Shown in pieces: positions 26,536-36,555 of a stretch of 64,000 nt of DNA. The DNA lies in assembly GCA_017619935.1 (NCBI GenBank), contig JAFZRJ010000014.1, forward strand, positions 124,001-188,000. Reading direction: 5' to 3'. A program made the position numbers and the translations under genes. The DNA is from Muribaculaceae bacterium (GTDB taxonomy: Bacteria > Bacteroidota > Bacteroidia > Bacteroidales > Muribaculaceae). A model generated the notes under the pieces. The model did no database searches, was not told where the DNA came from, and was given only the letters and a program-made list of their open reading frames with translations. Every line of letters starts with the position of its first letter. Positions within the stretch are counted from its first letter, which is position 1.

Positions 26536-27498
26536 ATGATAGAAAGGCACATCATTATTGACAATGTTGATCCCGTCACGTTTTATGGCGTGAACAACTG
26601 CAACATCTCACTGATCCGCAACCTTTTCCCTAAACTGCGCATGGCAGCGCGTGGCAGCGTCATCACCGTCATCGGCGATGATGAGGAAACAGCGACCTGC
26701 GAAACCAAAATCAAGGAACTGGCCGCCTATTGCGCCGAGTTCAATGCCCTGCCCGAAGACGTGATTATCGACACCATCAAGGGCACACCCCCCAAACCCT
26801 TACACATGGACGGCGTTATTATCTACGGGGTGAACGGGAAACCCATTCAGGGGCGCACGCCCAACCAACAACTGCTGGTAAAAACCTTCGGGATGAACGA
26901 CCTCACCTTCGCATTGGGACCCGCTGGCACCGGCAAGACCTATCTGGCCGTCGCGCTCGCCGTACGGGCACTCAAAAACCGTGAGGTGCGTAAAATCATC
27001 CTTTCGCGACCCGCTGTGGAAGCCGGAGAGAAACTTGGATTCCTGCCTGGTGACATGAAGGACAAAATCGACCCCTATCTGCAACCCCTCTACGACGCAT
27101 TGGAAGACATGATTCCGCAAGCCAAACTCAAGGAATACATGGAAAACAACGTCATCCAAATCGCCCCTTTGGCGTTCATGCGCGGACGCACACTCAACGA
27201 CGCCATCGTCGTTCTTGACGAAGCACAGAACACTACGGTGCACCAAATCAAGATGTTCCTCACCCGACTGGGTATGGGGTCGAAAATGATTGTCACCGGC
27301 GATACCACACAAATCGACTTGCCCCGCTCAACAGCCAGCGGACTCATCCACGCGCTGCGTGTGCTCAAAGGCGTGAAAGGCATCGGCAAGGTGGAATTTG
27401 AGAAAAAAGACATTGTGCGGCACCAACTCGTACAACGCATCGTGGAAGCCTATGAGCGATTCCATGAGACGGATGACAACGACACCGAAAATTCTTAA
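26536..27498 (+). CDS. PhoH family ATPase
   Basis: This 320-residue protein belongs to the PhoH/PhoL family of ATPases, which in other bacteria are linked to RNA metabolism with YbeY. The ATP site is GPAGTGKTYLA near residue 138, with Walker B in AIVVLDEAQN and a VTGDTTQIDLP segment. Residues 1-100 form the KH-like N-terminal part. The frame begins upstream at a TTG at 26518, but the ATG at 26536 is better placed after the promoter box. It is followed by purC after 33 bases. Confidence 0.92.
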   Translation: MIERHIIIDNVDPVTFYGVNNCNISLIRNLFPKLRMAARGSVITVIGDDEETATCETKIKELAAYCAEFNALPEDVIIDTIKGTPPKPLHMDGVIIYGVNGKPIQGRTPNQQLLVKTFGMNDLTFALGPAGTGKTYLAVALAVRALKNREVRKIILSRPAVEAGEKLGFLPGDMKDKIDPYLQPLYDALEDMIPQAKLKEYMENNVIQIAPLAFMRGRTLNDAIVVLDEAQNTTVHQIKMFLTRLGMGSKMIVTGDTTQIDLPRSTASGLIHALRVLKGVKGIGKVEFEKKDIVRHQLVQRIVEAYERFHETDDNDTENS

Positions 27499-27531
27499 CC
27501 ATCAACCCATTTCACACATAATTCCCTAACA

Positions 27532-28476
27532 ATGACTCTCACTAAAACCGATTTCAATTTCCCAGGTCAGCGCGGTGTCTATCATGGCAAAGTGCGCGAC
27601 GTGTATAACATTAACGACGACCTGCTGGTCATGGTAGCGACCGACCGCATCAGCGCTTTCGACGTCATCCTTCCCAAAGGTATTCCCGGCAAGGGGCAAG
27701 TGCTCAACCAGATTGCAGCCAAGTTTCTTGATGCCACCGCCGACATCGTGCCAAACTGGAAACTGGCCACCCCCGACCCCATGGTGACCGTGGGACTGCG
27801 GTGTGAAGGTTTCCCTGTCGAAATGATTATCCGCGGTTACCTCACCGGCAGTGCATGGCGCGAATACAAAAAAGGATGTCGCCTGCTGTGCGGTGTTCCC
27901 CTACCCGACGGCATGCGGGAAAACGAGCGCTTCCCCGAGCCCATCATCACCCCCACCACCAAGGCTGAAGAGGGACACGACGAGAACATCTCACGGGAGG
28001 AAATCATCGCGCAAGGACTGGTGAGCGAGGAAGACTACAAAGTGATGGAGCGATACACCCGCGCCCTCTTCGCGCGTGGCAGCGAGATTGCAGCCAGCAA
28101 AGGGCTTATTCTGGTCGATACCAAGTATGAATTCGGCAAGCGCGACGGCAAGGTGCTGCTCATGGATGAGATTCACACCCCCGACTCCAGCCGATATTTC
28201 TATGCCGACGGCTATGAGGAACGCTTCGCCAAGGGCGAACCTCAACGGCAACTCAGCAAGGAATTTGTGCGCCAGTGGCTCATCGACCACAACTTCATGG
28301 GACAAGCCGGACAACAAGTGCCCGAGATGACCGACGAATACTGCCAAAGCGTGGCCGACCGGTACATTGAACTTTACGAGCATATTACCGGCGAACCGTT
28401 CCAACCGGCCATTGACGCCGACCTCGCAGGCCGCATCGAGAAAGCCGTAACGACCTATCTCGCGACGGCACGTTGA
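27532..28476 (+). CDS. purC: SAICAR synthetase (phosphoribosylaminoimidazole-succinocarboxamide synthase)
   Basis: This 314-residue enzyme joins aspartate to CAIR in purine synthesis, using ATP. Conserved stretches are visible: [26 protein letters not shown] at the start (shown in parts: GKVRDVY and TDRISAFD), VRGYLTGS-type segment as [10 protein letters not shown], and LVDTKYEFG followed by [12 protein letters not shown]. The length fits the longer, yeast-like PurC class that Bacteroidetes carry. A hairpin with a T tract follows its stop, so it ends the phoH-purC unit. Confidence 0.95.
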   Translation: MTLTKTDFNFPGQRGVYHGKVRDVYNINDDLLVMVATDRISAFDVILPKGIPGKGQVLNQIAAKFLDATADIVPNWKLATPDPMVTVGLRCEGFPVEMIIRGYLTGSAWREYKKGCRLLCGVPLPDGMRENERFPEPIITPTTKAEEGHDENISREEIIAQGLVSEEDYKVMERYTRALFARGSEIAASKGLILVDTKYEFGKRDGKVLLMDEIHTPDSSRYFYADGYEERFAKGEPQRQLSKEFVRQWLIDHNFMGQAGQQVPEMTDEYCQSVADRYIELYEHITGEPFQPAIDADLAGRIEKAVTTYLATAR

Positions 28477-28503
28477 CAACGCCGAACTTTCGGTAACATC
28501 ATA

Positions 28504-28548
28504 ATACTGGCGCACAGCCCTAGAGCTATGCGCCAGTATATTTTTTTC
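28504..28548 (+). terminator. Rho-independent terminator after purC
   Basis: An 11-bp perfect stem, ATACTGGCGCA / TGCGCCAGTAT (28504-28514 with 28529-28539), is followed by a seven-T run. On the minus strand the other side is not T-rich enough to serve DUF805 as clearly. Confidence 0.85.
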
Positions 28549-28571
28549 ATCTAAAAACTGATGTTACTGTT

Positions 28572-29120
28572 TTAGACTTGGGGAGGCATCTGCTGCGGGG
28601 GCATCTGCGGTTGAGGCATTTGACCCATTTGGTTGGGGATGTACTTGGGCGACTCACCATATTGGTTGGCCTGAGGTTGTCCATCGGGGATGCACATCAA
28701 CAGAGGAATGAGACCGCCAATACCACAGACAAGGAAGAGCCAGCACAAGTTGCCGCTCTTGCCCGTGTCGTGCAGACGACGAACCATAGCTGCCAGTTGA
28801 GGGATGAACAGAATCAGTGCAATGATACTCCAAACAACGCACAACAGAATGATTGTGTTGGTAGGATCTTGTGCTTCAATGGCCGAGATGTCACCACCAC
28901 CTAAAGCCACACCAATGCCTTCGTTAATCAACGCTTGTTTCTTTGCCATCAATGAGTTCATTGGGATGTAGAAAATGCAATTGACGATGCAACCCAACAG
29001 ATAGAACCACCAGAACTCAGAGCGACGAGCGCGTCCTTTAAAGTTCGCATACTTCTGGAAGCAGGTCTTGATTGCTTCAACAAAACCCATCATGGGCTTC
29101 ACTTGATAATTTCCTTGCAT
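28572..29120 (-). CDS. DUF805 membrane protein
   Basis: This 182-residue inner-membrane protein belongs to DUF805. The family start is clear: a short soluble part, then FKGRARRSEFWWFYL near residue 28 and a first membrane helix after it. Two more hydrophobic segments lie near residues 85-108 and 125-145 (LCWLFLVCGIGGLIPLLM). The C-terminal tail is rich in Pro, Gln and Met (PQPQMPPQQMPPQV). Function is unknown. It has its own promoter box and faces the purC terminator. Confidence 0.88.
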   Translation of the reverse strand: MQGNYQVKPMMGFVEAIKTCFQKYANFKGRARRSEFWWFYLLGCIVNCIFYIPMNSLMAKKQALINEGIGVALGGGDISAIEAQDPTNTIILLCVVWSIIALILFIPQLAAMVRRLHDTGKSGNLCWLFLVCGIGGLIPLLMCIPDGQPQANQYGESPKYIPNQMGQMPQPQMPPQQMPPQV

Positions 29121-29168
29121 AACAAATAATAATTAAGTGAATAAAAATGTTTCAAAAAAGATTTTTTG

Positions 29169-29176
29169 CAAAATTA
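29169..29176 (-). promoter_or_regulatory. TAnnTTTG -7 box for the DUF805 gene
   Basis: TAATTTTG on the minus strand, 48 bases upstream of the ATG at 29120. Confidence 0.55.
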
Positions 29177-29261
29177 CTAAAAAATAAAACATTCGCAACT
29201 ATTTCGCTCAAAAAAAATCAAAAAATATTAATTTTCACTTTTCAGCGTTCATTCTATGGTT

Positions 29262-29315
29262 GTGGCAACACTACTCTCGGCCCAAGACTCCAGGCCACAC
29301 TTGCAGTATTGCCAC
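29262..29315. repeat. Intergenic inverted repeat
   Basis: GTGGCAACACT (29262-29272) pairs with AGTATTGCCAC (29305-29315) with one mismatch around a 32-base loop. No gene overlaps it. It may fold in RNA, but neither strand shows a clear terminator tract. Confidence 0.35.
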
Positions 29316-29328
29316 CCACTCAAAAATA

Positions 29329-29360
29329 GTGGCGCGGCTCTCATGCGAGGGTCGCGCCAC
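29329..29360 (-). terminator. Terminator after the large secreted protein
   Basis: An 8-bp stem, GTGGCGCG / CGCGCCAC (29329-29336 with 29353-29360), is followed on the minus strand by TATTTTTG. It ends the transcript of the gene at 29393-35359. Confidence 0.75.
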
Positions 29361-29392
29361 CTATCACTTAAGGCTTGTCGCCTAAAGGTTCA

Positions 29393-32300
29393 TCACTTAA
29401 CGACTTTCTTGGTCGAAACAGTGCCATCGGTGTAGCGGGTCACTACGATGTTGATGCCTTCGAAGGGCTTGTCGCTCTTCATGCCTGCAGCATTGTAGTA
29501 TTCCACACTTTCCACATTTCCGTACACCTTCAAGTCTGCAGTGCCGGTGGTGATATCGTTAGATACCGAACCGCTCACAGGCACGATGGTGTAGTTGGAT
29601 GCGCTGTCCATGTCGCTCTTCTTCACACGGCGTGGAGCACCCTCGGCAGGATCTTCCTCTACCTCGGGTTCCCAAGCCTCCTTGAGCATCACAATAGCCT
29701 TGAGGACTACTTGCTGACCAATAAATGTGTCATTGTTCAAGTCATCGCCGATGTACTTATTGTCAATCATCAAGATTTGACCAGGATCGCAGGTGCCGGT
29801 GGTGCCGGAGAAGGCCTGCAGATGGCCATCCTTGTAGTAGCCAGTCACCTCGGCCAAGCAGTTGCCAGGAACATCGATGAACGTAGCCGTTGACAAATTG
29901 ATGGTTTCAAGCACAGCCTCTTCGCTGCTTTCACCCGCCACTGGAGTAGCCGTGAGTGTAATCACAGGATTAATGTCGAGGTCGGTCAACGTACCACGCA
30001 CATTCTTCACGCTGTTCACACCGTTCAACGCGTCACGCATCTCGGCGGTAAACGTTGTGCCAACCCAGTTACCCTGATTGTCGGTAAGAATTGCAGTACC
30101 ATCGGTTTCAACGACAGCCACAATCAGTTCGTCACTAATCAAGTACTCAACACCCACTGCGCCATTCAGGGCCTCGGCCAGAGTCACAACGAACGCCGAA
30201 GCACTGAGGACAACGTCCTTGGTCATGTCTTCGGTAATGTCGAGTGTCTCGGTGTAAGTGTCATAACCTTCGGCTGTGACAGTCATAGTGTAACCCTCAC
30301 CCGCTTGGATGATATTCACACTGTACTGACCATCCGCATTGGTCATGCCTTCATAGAGTTTGCCGTCCTGAGTGAACTCAACCTTGGCACCCTCCACGGG
30401 ATTGGTGCCGTCGGTTACGGTACCGCTCACCACAGCAAGCTCACTTTCAATGTAGAGCTTCAAACTGGGCAACTGGCTTGATGCCACACCTGTAACTGAA
30501 GCCATTGTTGTCTCATAATCGTCGACTTCACCATCGGAAGCAAATCTCAGCATTTGGCCAGCAACACTATTATAATAGAATTGGATATAATTTGTTTGCC
30601 ATTCGCCATAAGTTGCGGTAACGAATTCAAGGCTGTTGCCACTGTAAATGATAGGCGAAGAGAGTTCCAGCAACATTTCTCCACCAGCTGCGGGAATCAA
30701 ACTAATTACGCTACTATTCTCATACACCTTATTAAAGCCTTCGTCCGAACTGTAAATCGTGGGACCGCTCACAGCGGTAGCCTCGGTATTACGTGCCCAC
30801 ACGTTGAAGTCGAGATCTTTCGTGCGAGCATTGCTCTTCAGCAAGAAGGCAATCTTCGTAATCTTGTCACCCTGTTTTACACCAGCGGCAGCAAGTTGCT
30901 CGGCAGTGTAAAGCATACGAGTAAAGGTATGTTCATAATAACTCGAGATGACACTTTCGTTCCTAGAAATAGCTTCAGTAAGTGAAGTTCCTTCGTTAAC
31001 AATCACGCCACTGACTGCGCTTTCCTCGGCCACGGTCACGTTGATAACCTGCGAAGCCACCACATAGTCACCAATGCGTGCTTCGGCTTGGACAGCGATA
31101 GTACCAGCAGCATGCGGCATGTAGGTCAACACGAAGTCGGCACTGCCGTCAACAGTCTTGGTCACGGTAGCCACATCCTCGCCATCAACGGTGAGCACGA
31201 TGTCGTAGTCTTCTGCGTCAATCAGGTTGCGCAGCGTTCCTGTGAAGGTACTCTCCTTGTTCACCATACCCTCGGTAGGACCAGTGAACGATTCGAAGAA
31301 CGCGTCGTGTTCAATCACTGCACGTTCGCCACCATAGATGTCGTCGAGGTAGCACCCCAGCATGGTAAACTTGAAGTAATAAGTACCAGCCTCGGGCAGA
31401 GCGAAGGTATGATTGACATACTTGCTCGACTCGGTCGCCACATCACCCAGACTAGTCCAGGTAGCGCGGTCGGTCGAATAATATGCCTGTACCGAACCGG
31501 CGTAGAGTTGACGATAAGTGGTGAAATGCACATCCAGGCCTGTTTCCTGAGTAAATTCAATAGCAGGCGAAATCAAACTTGCTGGATTGGCCGAAGCACT
31601 CGCAGCATAAACGTAAGCAGCCTTCTGGTTGTAATCAGTTGCATTGGGACGCGATGGGAAAGTAACGCCCTCATCCACAATCCAACCATTGTCAAGGTCA
31701 TCCTCAAAGTCCTCAAGGAATGTGGTCTCGGCCAGAGCGGCTGCGCGAGCTTCAACGGCCAGAGCTGCGCCATTGGTGGTGATATTGGCAATCACACCAT
31801 CGATTTCGGCAGGAGCAGTCACGATAAGCGTAATTACATCACTCACTTCGCCCACAGCAACTGTGCCACTGGCAGCGTCAACGGTGACGCCATCGACGGG
31901 AACAACCGTATAGGTGAGGTCAGCAGTACCGTTCTTGTTACCCACCTTGAACTTCAGGTCACGAGAGCCTTTGAAGACACCCATATCCTGCTTCGTGTAG
32001 GCTGTAGTGCCATTCTCCATGAACAGCGTGGGCTTGGGAACGGCAGCTGTCACCGTCACATAACTGGTGTTGGCAACGGTATTCTTCATCGTTTCCTTCA
32101 CCGTGAAGCGAATGATTTGCGAAGGTTGGATGTTGGGAATTGTGTAATCAAATTCCAGTGCCTGCTCAACTTCAGCACCGACTGCAATATCCTGACCATC
32201 GAAGGTGGCAATCACCACAGTAGGATTATCGTAATCGGCCACAGTGAGCTGATAATCGGCTGCGTCAACAGCGCTCAGGCCCTGGTTCTTGACCTTGGCG

Positions 32301-35300
32301 TTAATGGTAAAGTGGGCAGTAGTGCCATCGGCAACCACCGTCTCGGCTCCATTAGTAGCCGATACCATGGCGATTTCCTTCTCGGCGCTCACCTCATCGG
32401 CGGCGAAGAAGTCCATAGCGCCGTAACGCATCAAAATGGCCACCTTGCTGGTCTCAGCCAGGTTGAATGTGCCGTAACTCCAGGTGCCATCGGTCGTCAA
32501 AGCGGGATCCCATTCAACGGCGATTTCATCGCTTTGGATGGTGCCATCTTCTCCGACAGGATAAACCTTGAATGAGTCATAGGTGCTACTTTGAGTATAA
32601 CGACCCATAATGAACACGTTGCCCTTCACCGCCGGTGAAATCAACCAGTAATAATAGTTGTTGTACGATGAGCGGTCGAAGGCAATAGCCTTGTTACCGT
32701 CCACATTCATCACCGAGAAGGCGTCATCGTAAGCATACTGATAAGTAGGAGCAATGCTGGGAGTGACTGTTGAAGTACGCACCGATTTCCATCCCGAAGG
32801 AATCTTGGCATCGATAGTGATACCGTTGAAGTTTTCTTGATAACCGGTGGGTGTTTCCAAACCCTTACCTGTCAATTCCACCGTCTGCTCACCGGCCTCA
32901 CCGCAGTTGACGGTGAGTGTGGCGGTGAAGTTGCCACCAGCAGTGGGGGCAAAGGTCACGGGGATGGTGAGTGCTTCATTAGCAGCCACCTCTCCACCTG
33001 TTGCTGTGGTCGAGAATGGAGCATTGAGGGCAGTCACCGCAGCGGTGAAGGCATTTGAACCCGTATTACGCAGGGTGATATTGGTCTCCTTGCTGTCGCC
33101 TACCAGCACCGTACCGAAGTCATAAGACGTGGGAGTCAAGGCAGCGCCGTAAGCAGCTGGCTCTTGATACCTGATCTCCACCTTGGGCAGGAATTGCTGT
33201 GCACTATAGGCATAACCTGAAGTGTAGGTTTGCGTTTCGCCATAGTATCTTGAAGAATAGCTGCTGGTTCCAGCCTCAGTAACCTCGGTGGCGATAGCCA
33301 AGTTACCACCATTATAGTGGAATGGCACATCAAAGGCCCAAACTATTTCGTTATTCTCGTTCTGATTCTCGACATAGCCTTCCACCACTGTAGTGAACAC
33401 GTCATCGGAATACTGAGTGAGGCTGCTTACCGTGGTGGATTCCACCTCGGCCAACTTCACTTTGAGTTTGCCGCCACTATGCATAATGGCTTGGGCAAAG
33501 AACTTGAGTTGAACGATGTCTTGTCCTGTAAGACCTGCAAGTTTCTCTGCCGGATACACAAAGAGCGTGTTGGCACCAGTTTGGTTATATCTACCACCAT
33601 AAACAGGCAGATTATAGTTAGTGCTCGTGCCGTCACAGATTGTTATCAAGCGGTCACAAACACCAGCCAATGACACGCTGAAAACGCCTTCGTCACCAAA
33701 CCCGCCGTCAATGGTCAAAGTGCCCGTGTAGTTTCCAACAGCCGACGGATTAAACGTCACTGGAATATTGACCGATTGACCCGATGCCAGTTCAGCCGGG
33801 GTGTAAGTGGTGCTGAATGGAGCCGTCAAGCCGCTCACCGTGGGGGTGACGGCCGTTGCACCGGTATTGGTCACCTTCACATTGAGCGTCTTGGTGCCAT
33901 TCACGATTAATGTGCCGAACTCAAGTGCCTCCAAGTCCACGGTCATGGCAGTGCCCGTAGGCTCGACATAGGTGATTTTCACCTTGGGCAGGAACTGAGC
34001 AGTTACTTCATTTCTGCCTTGGTAACAAGCCGAAGCATGGTCCGTCGACTCGCCGTACCAATACAGAGTCTGATAACTGCCGCCCGTATTCACATAAGTT
34101 CCGAAAGCCAGGTGGCCGCCACTGTAGATGACTGGCGTATTAAACTCAAAGGTCAACTCTTTACCTTCGGGGGTCAAGGCACCTCTCCACACTTCGGTGA
34201 GGCCGGTGACAGTCGCTGAAGTCGCACCCTCATTTTCAACTATACCAGCATAGAACGAGAGGTCACCACCAGAAAGTGTGATATCGTTAGTAGCGTAGAA
34301 CGTCACACCGGTGATTTGTTTACCCACCAGCGAAGCAAGTTTGAATGACGGATAAACGAAACGGTTCGTCTTACCCTGACTATCGTAATAGTAACCATAG
34401 ACAGGGACTCCTTCATTTGTTGCCAACGAACCCGTCGTGCCGTCGCAAAGGGTAATCGCCATCTCACCGGCACCGCTGAGCGACACGTTGAATGTGCCTG
34501 CCCCGCCACAGTCGATGGTCATCGCACCCGTGAAATCACCCACCTCAGTGGGGTGGAACGTCACGGGAATAGTGGCTGTTTCTCCCGAAGCCAGCGCAGC
34601 TGAGCTATAAGTGGTGCTGAATGGGGCTGCCAGACCGCTTACCGTGGGGGTGATGGACTGTAGGCCATTGTTTTTCACCGTCACGTTCAGCGTGTTGCTG
34701 GTGTTCACTCCCTGTGAGCCGAAAGCGAGACTCTCTGTCGAAACTTTTGCCCCATATTCGGGTTTCTCGCCCGGCGTGTAGGTGAACGTGGTCTTGGGAA
34801 TGAAGTTGCGTTGGTTGACTGGAACAGAAGACAATGAACTGGTGTTGTGACCTTGCACCGAAGCACCTGACACCGTCTGACCATAGAAACTGACAGTCGC
34901 ATAGCCACCCTTCACGGTGTTGTATACACCAATGAGCAGGTTTCCACCGCCATATTCATAAGGCGTGGTGAACGTAACGTTCAATTCGTTGCTAGACACC
35001 GAAAGTGCTCCTTCATAAACATCAGTTGCTCCATCAGTGCCTTGATAAGAACTCAACGTGGTGCCTTCGATTTCTTTTACAAATACTTGGAAATTGGCAT
35101 CGCCCCAATCTGCAGAAGCAGTGTTGAGGTACCATTTTAGGCCAGAAATGGTTCCATTGGCCATGTCGGCTAGGTCATCAGCCGGGATAACGTACTCGCA
35201 TTTCAAGTACGCATCGGCGTAGTAGCCATAGATTGGTACAAACCCATTGGTCGTGGTGCCGTCATACACGGTGAGGGTCTCGGCCCTCGCTCCAATGAAT

Positions 35301-35359
35301 GAAGTCAGCACGCAGAACAACAAGCATAGTCGTAAAAAGATTGTTTGTCTCATACGCAT
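29393..35359 (-). CDS. 1988-residue secreted multidomain protein with choice-of-anchor domains and C-terminal sorting tail
   Basis: Residues 1-26 are a signal peptide (ends GARA). Then come three tandem units of about 270 residues: each has a beta-sandwich beginning with a CDGT/YDGT motif and YGYY-type segment, followed by a choice-of-anchor D (ASH-like) module; the first pair spans about 27-200 and 201-298. A choice-of-anchor J/cleaved-adhesin-type domain follows near 825-1000, then CARDB-like modules, a second J domain (FLEDFEDDLDNGW), a fourth unit variant, a carboxypeptidase-regulatory-like domain (VVSGTVTDGTNPVEGAKV), a beta domain, and a C-terminal tail near YNAAGMKSDKPFEGINIVV typical of type A type IX secretion signals. 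It is probably displayed or secreted; no catalytic site is seen. Confidence 0.88.
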   Translation of the reverse strand: MRMRQTIFLRLCLLFCVLTSFIGARAETLTVYDGTTTNGFVPIYGYYADAYLKCEYVIPADDLADMANGTISGLKWYLNTASADWGDANFQVFVKEIEGTTLSSYQGTDGATDVYEGALSVSSNELNVTFTTPYEYGGGNLLIGVYNTVKGGYATVSFYGQTVSGASVQGHNTSSLSSVPVNQRNFIPKTTFTYTPGEKPEYGAKVSTESLAFGSQGVNTSNTLNVTVKNNGLQSITPTVSGLAAPFSTTYSSAALASGETATIPVTFHPTEVGDFTGAMTIDCGGAGTFNVSLSGAGEMAITLCDGTTGSLATNEGVPVYGYYYDSQGKTNRFVYPSFKLASLVGKQITGVTFYATNDITLSGGDLSFYAGIVENEGATSATVTGLTEVWRGALTPEGKELTFEFNTPVIYSGGHLAFGTYVNTGGSYQTLYWYGESTDHASACYQGRNEVTAQFLPKVKITYVEPTGTAMTVDLEALEFGTLIVNGTKTLNVKVTNTGATAVTPTVSGLTAPFSTTYTPAELASGQSVNIPVTFNPSAVGNYTGTLTIDGGFGDEGVFSVSLAGVCDRLITICDGTSTNYNLPVYGGRYNQTGANTLFVYPAEKLAGLTGQDIVQLKFFAQAIMHSGGKLKVKLAEVESTTVSSLTQYSDDVFTTVVEGYVENQNENNEIVWAFDVPFHYNGGNLAIATEVTEAGTSSYSSRYYGETQTYTSGYAYSAQQFLPKVEIRYQEPAAYGAALTPTSYDFGTVLVGDSKETNITLRNTGSNAFTAAVTALNAPFSTTATGGEVAANEALTIPVTFAPTAGGNFTATLTVNCGEAGEQTVELTGKGLETPTGYQENFNGITIDAKIPSGWKSVRTSTVTPSIAPTYQYAYDDAFSVMNVDGNKAIAFDRSSYNNYYYWLISPAVKGNVFIMGRYTQSSTYDSFKVYPVGEDGTIQSDEIAVEWDPALTTDGTWSYGTFNLAETSKVAILMRYGAMDFFAADEVSAEKEIAMVSATNGAETVVADGTTAHFTINAKVKNQGLSAVDAADYQLTVADYDNPTVVIATFDGQDIAVGAEVEQALEFDYTIPNIQPSQIIRFTVKETMKNTVANTSYVTVTAAVPKPTLFMENGTTAYTKQDMGVFKGSRDLKFKVGNKNGTADLTYTVVPVDGVTVDAASGTVAVGEVSDVITLIVTAPAEIDGVIANITTNGAALAVEARAAALAETTFLEDFEDDLDNGWIVDEGVTFPSRPNATDYNQKAAYVYAASASANPASLISPAIEFTQETGLDVHFTTYRQLYAGSVQAYYSTDRATWTSLGDVATESSKYVNHTFALPEAGTYYFKFTMLGCYLDDIYGGERAVIEHDAFFESFTGPTEGMVNKESTFTGTLRNLIDAEDYDIVLTVDGEDVATVTKTVDGSADFVLTYMPHAAGTIAVQAEARIGDYVVASQVINVTVAEESAVSGVIVNEGTSLTEAISRNESVISSYYEHTFTRMLYTAEQLAAAGVKQGDKITKIAFLLKSNARTKDLDFNVWARNTEATAVSGPTIYSSDEGFNKVYENSSVISLIPAAGGEMLLELSSPIIYSGNSLEFVTATYGEWQTNYIQFYYNSVAGQMLRFASDGEVDDYETTMASVTGVASSQLPSLKLYIESELAVVSGTVTDGTNPVEGAKVEFTQDGKLYEGMTNADGQYSVNIIQAGEGYTMTVTAEGYDTYTETLDITEDMTKDVVLSASAFVVTLAEALNGAVGVEYLISDELIVAVVETDGTAILTDNQGNWVGTTFTAEMRDALNGVNSVKNVRGTLTDLDINPVITLTATPVAGESSEEAVLETINLSTATFIDVPGNCLAEVTGYYKDGHLQAFSGTTGTCDPGQILMIDNKYIGDDLNNDTFIGQQVVLKAIVMLKEAWEPEVEEDPAEGAPRRVKKSDMDSASNYTIVPVSGSVSNDITTGTADLKVYGNVESVEYYNAAGMKSDKPFEGINIVVTRYTDGTVSTKKVVK

Positions 35360-35442
35360 AAGGATTAGTTAATAAAATAATTGGATTATTGCTATCTATA
35401 AAATTGGCTAATGGTTTTTCTCATACTAATTATTACCGCCGA

Positions 35443-35450
35443 CAAATTTA
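35443..35450 (-). promoter_or_regulatory. TAnnTTTG -7 box for the large secreted protein
   Basis: TAAATTTG on the minus strand, 83 bases before the ATG at 35359, implying a leader of about 75 bases. Confidence 0.5.
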
Positions 35451-35590
35451 CGCATAATTTTTCTATCTGCCAACTAAATTAATGATTTATAAGAAATTTT
35501 GCCCCCGCCGATGGCTATCGACAGAGGCACAATAAGACTTGAACCTCGACACGTTTCAAAGCTCAAGTCGTTAATGATGTGGCAACGGGA

Positions 35591-35920
35591 CTAGTGTTGC
35601 AGCTTGGGATTGGTGAGGTGGCGTGTGGCGTCGCGATGGGTTTTCTTGTCGAAGTTGCGTTCAATGGCTTCGGTGAGATTCACTCCCGTCTGGTTGGCGA
35701 GGCAAGTAACCACCCAGATGACATCGGCCAACTCATCGCCAAGGTCGCGCCCGGCATCCGACGGTTTTTCACTCTGGTCGCCATAGCGGCGGGCCATGAT
35801 TCGCGCCACCTCACCCACCTCTTCGGTGAGGATGGCCATATTGGTCAGTGGGCTGAAGTAGCGTACTCCGACGGTGCCAATCCACTCATCTACGCGCTGT
35901 TGTAATTCTTCTATAGTCAT
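35591..35920 (-). CDS. MazG-like nucleotide pyrophosphohydrolase
   Basis: This 109-residue protein is a single-domain MazG-type (all-alpha NTP pyrophosphatase) enzyme, expected to hydrolyse nucleoside triphosphates to monophosphates. The metal-binding pattern is E-x-x-E followed by E/D-x-x-D: ILTEEVGEVARIM near residue 31 and LGDELADVIWVV near residue 61. The length fits the MazG-like dimer class. Preferred nucleotide is unknown. It is 12 bases downstream of the unknown membrane-anchored gene and likely co-transcribed with it. Confidence 0.88.
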   Translation of the reverse strand: MTIEELQQRVDEWIGTVGVRYFSPLTNMAILTEEVGEVARIMARRYGDQSEKPSDAGRDLGDELADVIWVVTCLANQTGVNLTEAIERNFDKKTHRDATRHLTNPKLQH

Positions 35921-35932
35921 ATTCTTTCTTCA

Positions 35933-36514
35933 TTAAAACCAGGAGATGACGCGCGCCAAGAGCGACTTGCTGTCGTCCCTGAGCAAGGTGGACATCATCG
36001 TGTTCCAGTCGTCGGCATCGTTCACGGTGCCCAACAAGCCCCCGTTCGACGGGAAAGCCACGCTGTCGTTAAGTGTGTGTGTCACCGTGGGGATGCGTGT
36101 CGCCAACAAGGTGTTGGACAACCGCTCGCCTTTGCGGTAGTCACGCCCCAACTGCTTGAAGTCGTCACCGCCGATGTAATAAAGCCGCTGGCCGTTGTTA
36201 GCCAGATAAATGCGGCGCAACGGCTGCTGCCGCAAGTCCTGGGCGCACTGGAACATACAGCGCGTGACATCGAAACGGTCGAAGTCGCGCTCTCCGGCAC
36301 GTCCGATGTCGAACACGAGCACCGAATCGGAAAACCACGGGCGACGCACGGTGATGTTGATGCCGGCATTGTCGGGATCAAGAGCCGTGAGGCGCTCCTG
36401 GTCAATTACCGTTCGGCCCTGGCCCACACTGTGCCACCCCCACCAGACGAGGCCGGCCAGCGCCACCACGGCGAGCGTGACGCGCACAATGCGTTGGTTG
36501 ATAACGATGGTCAT
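35933..36514 (-). CDS. unrecognised membrane-anchored protein
   Basis: I do not recognise this 193-residue product. It has an N-terminal hydrophobic segment (residues 9-27, VRVTLAVVALAGLVWWGWH), so it is probably anchored in the inner membrane with the rest in the periplasm. The remainder is mixed sheet and helix, with two Cys in a TRCMFQCAQD segment near residue 86. It shares strand and short spacing with the MazG-type gene, but nothing links their functions. Confidence 0.75.
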   Translation of the reverse strand: MTIVINQRIVRVTLAVVALAGLVWWGWHSVGQGRTVIDQERLTALDPDNAGINITVRRPWFSDSVLVFDIGRAGERDFDRFDVTRCMFQCAQDLRQQPLRRIYLANNGQRLYYIGGDDFKQLGRDYRKGERLSNTLLATRIPTVTHTLNDSVAFPSNGGLLGTVNDADDWNTMMSTLLRDDSKSLLARVISWF

Positions 36515-36555
36515 CTTCTGTTTCTATAGTTAATCGCAAATGAATTTGTGGTTTA

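Noticed and set aside
31088-32575. 495-codon plus-strand ORF
   Set aside because: It is entirely antisense to the large secreted protein and shows no domain; long antisense frames arise from the codon bias here.
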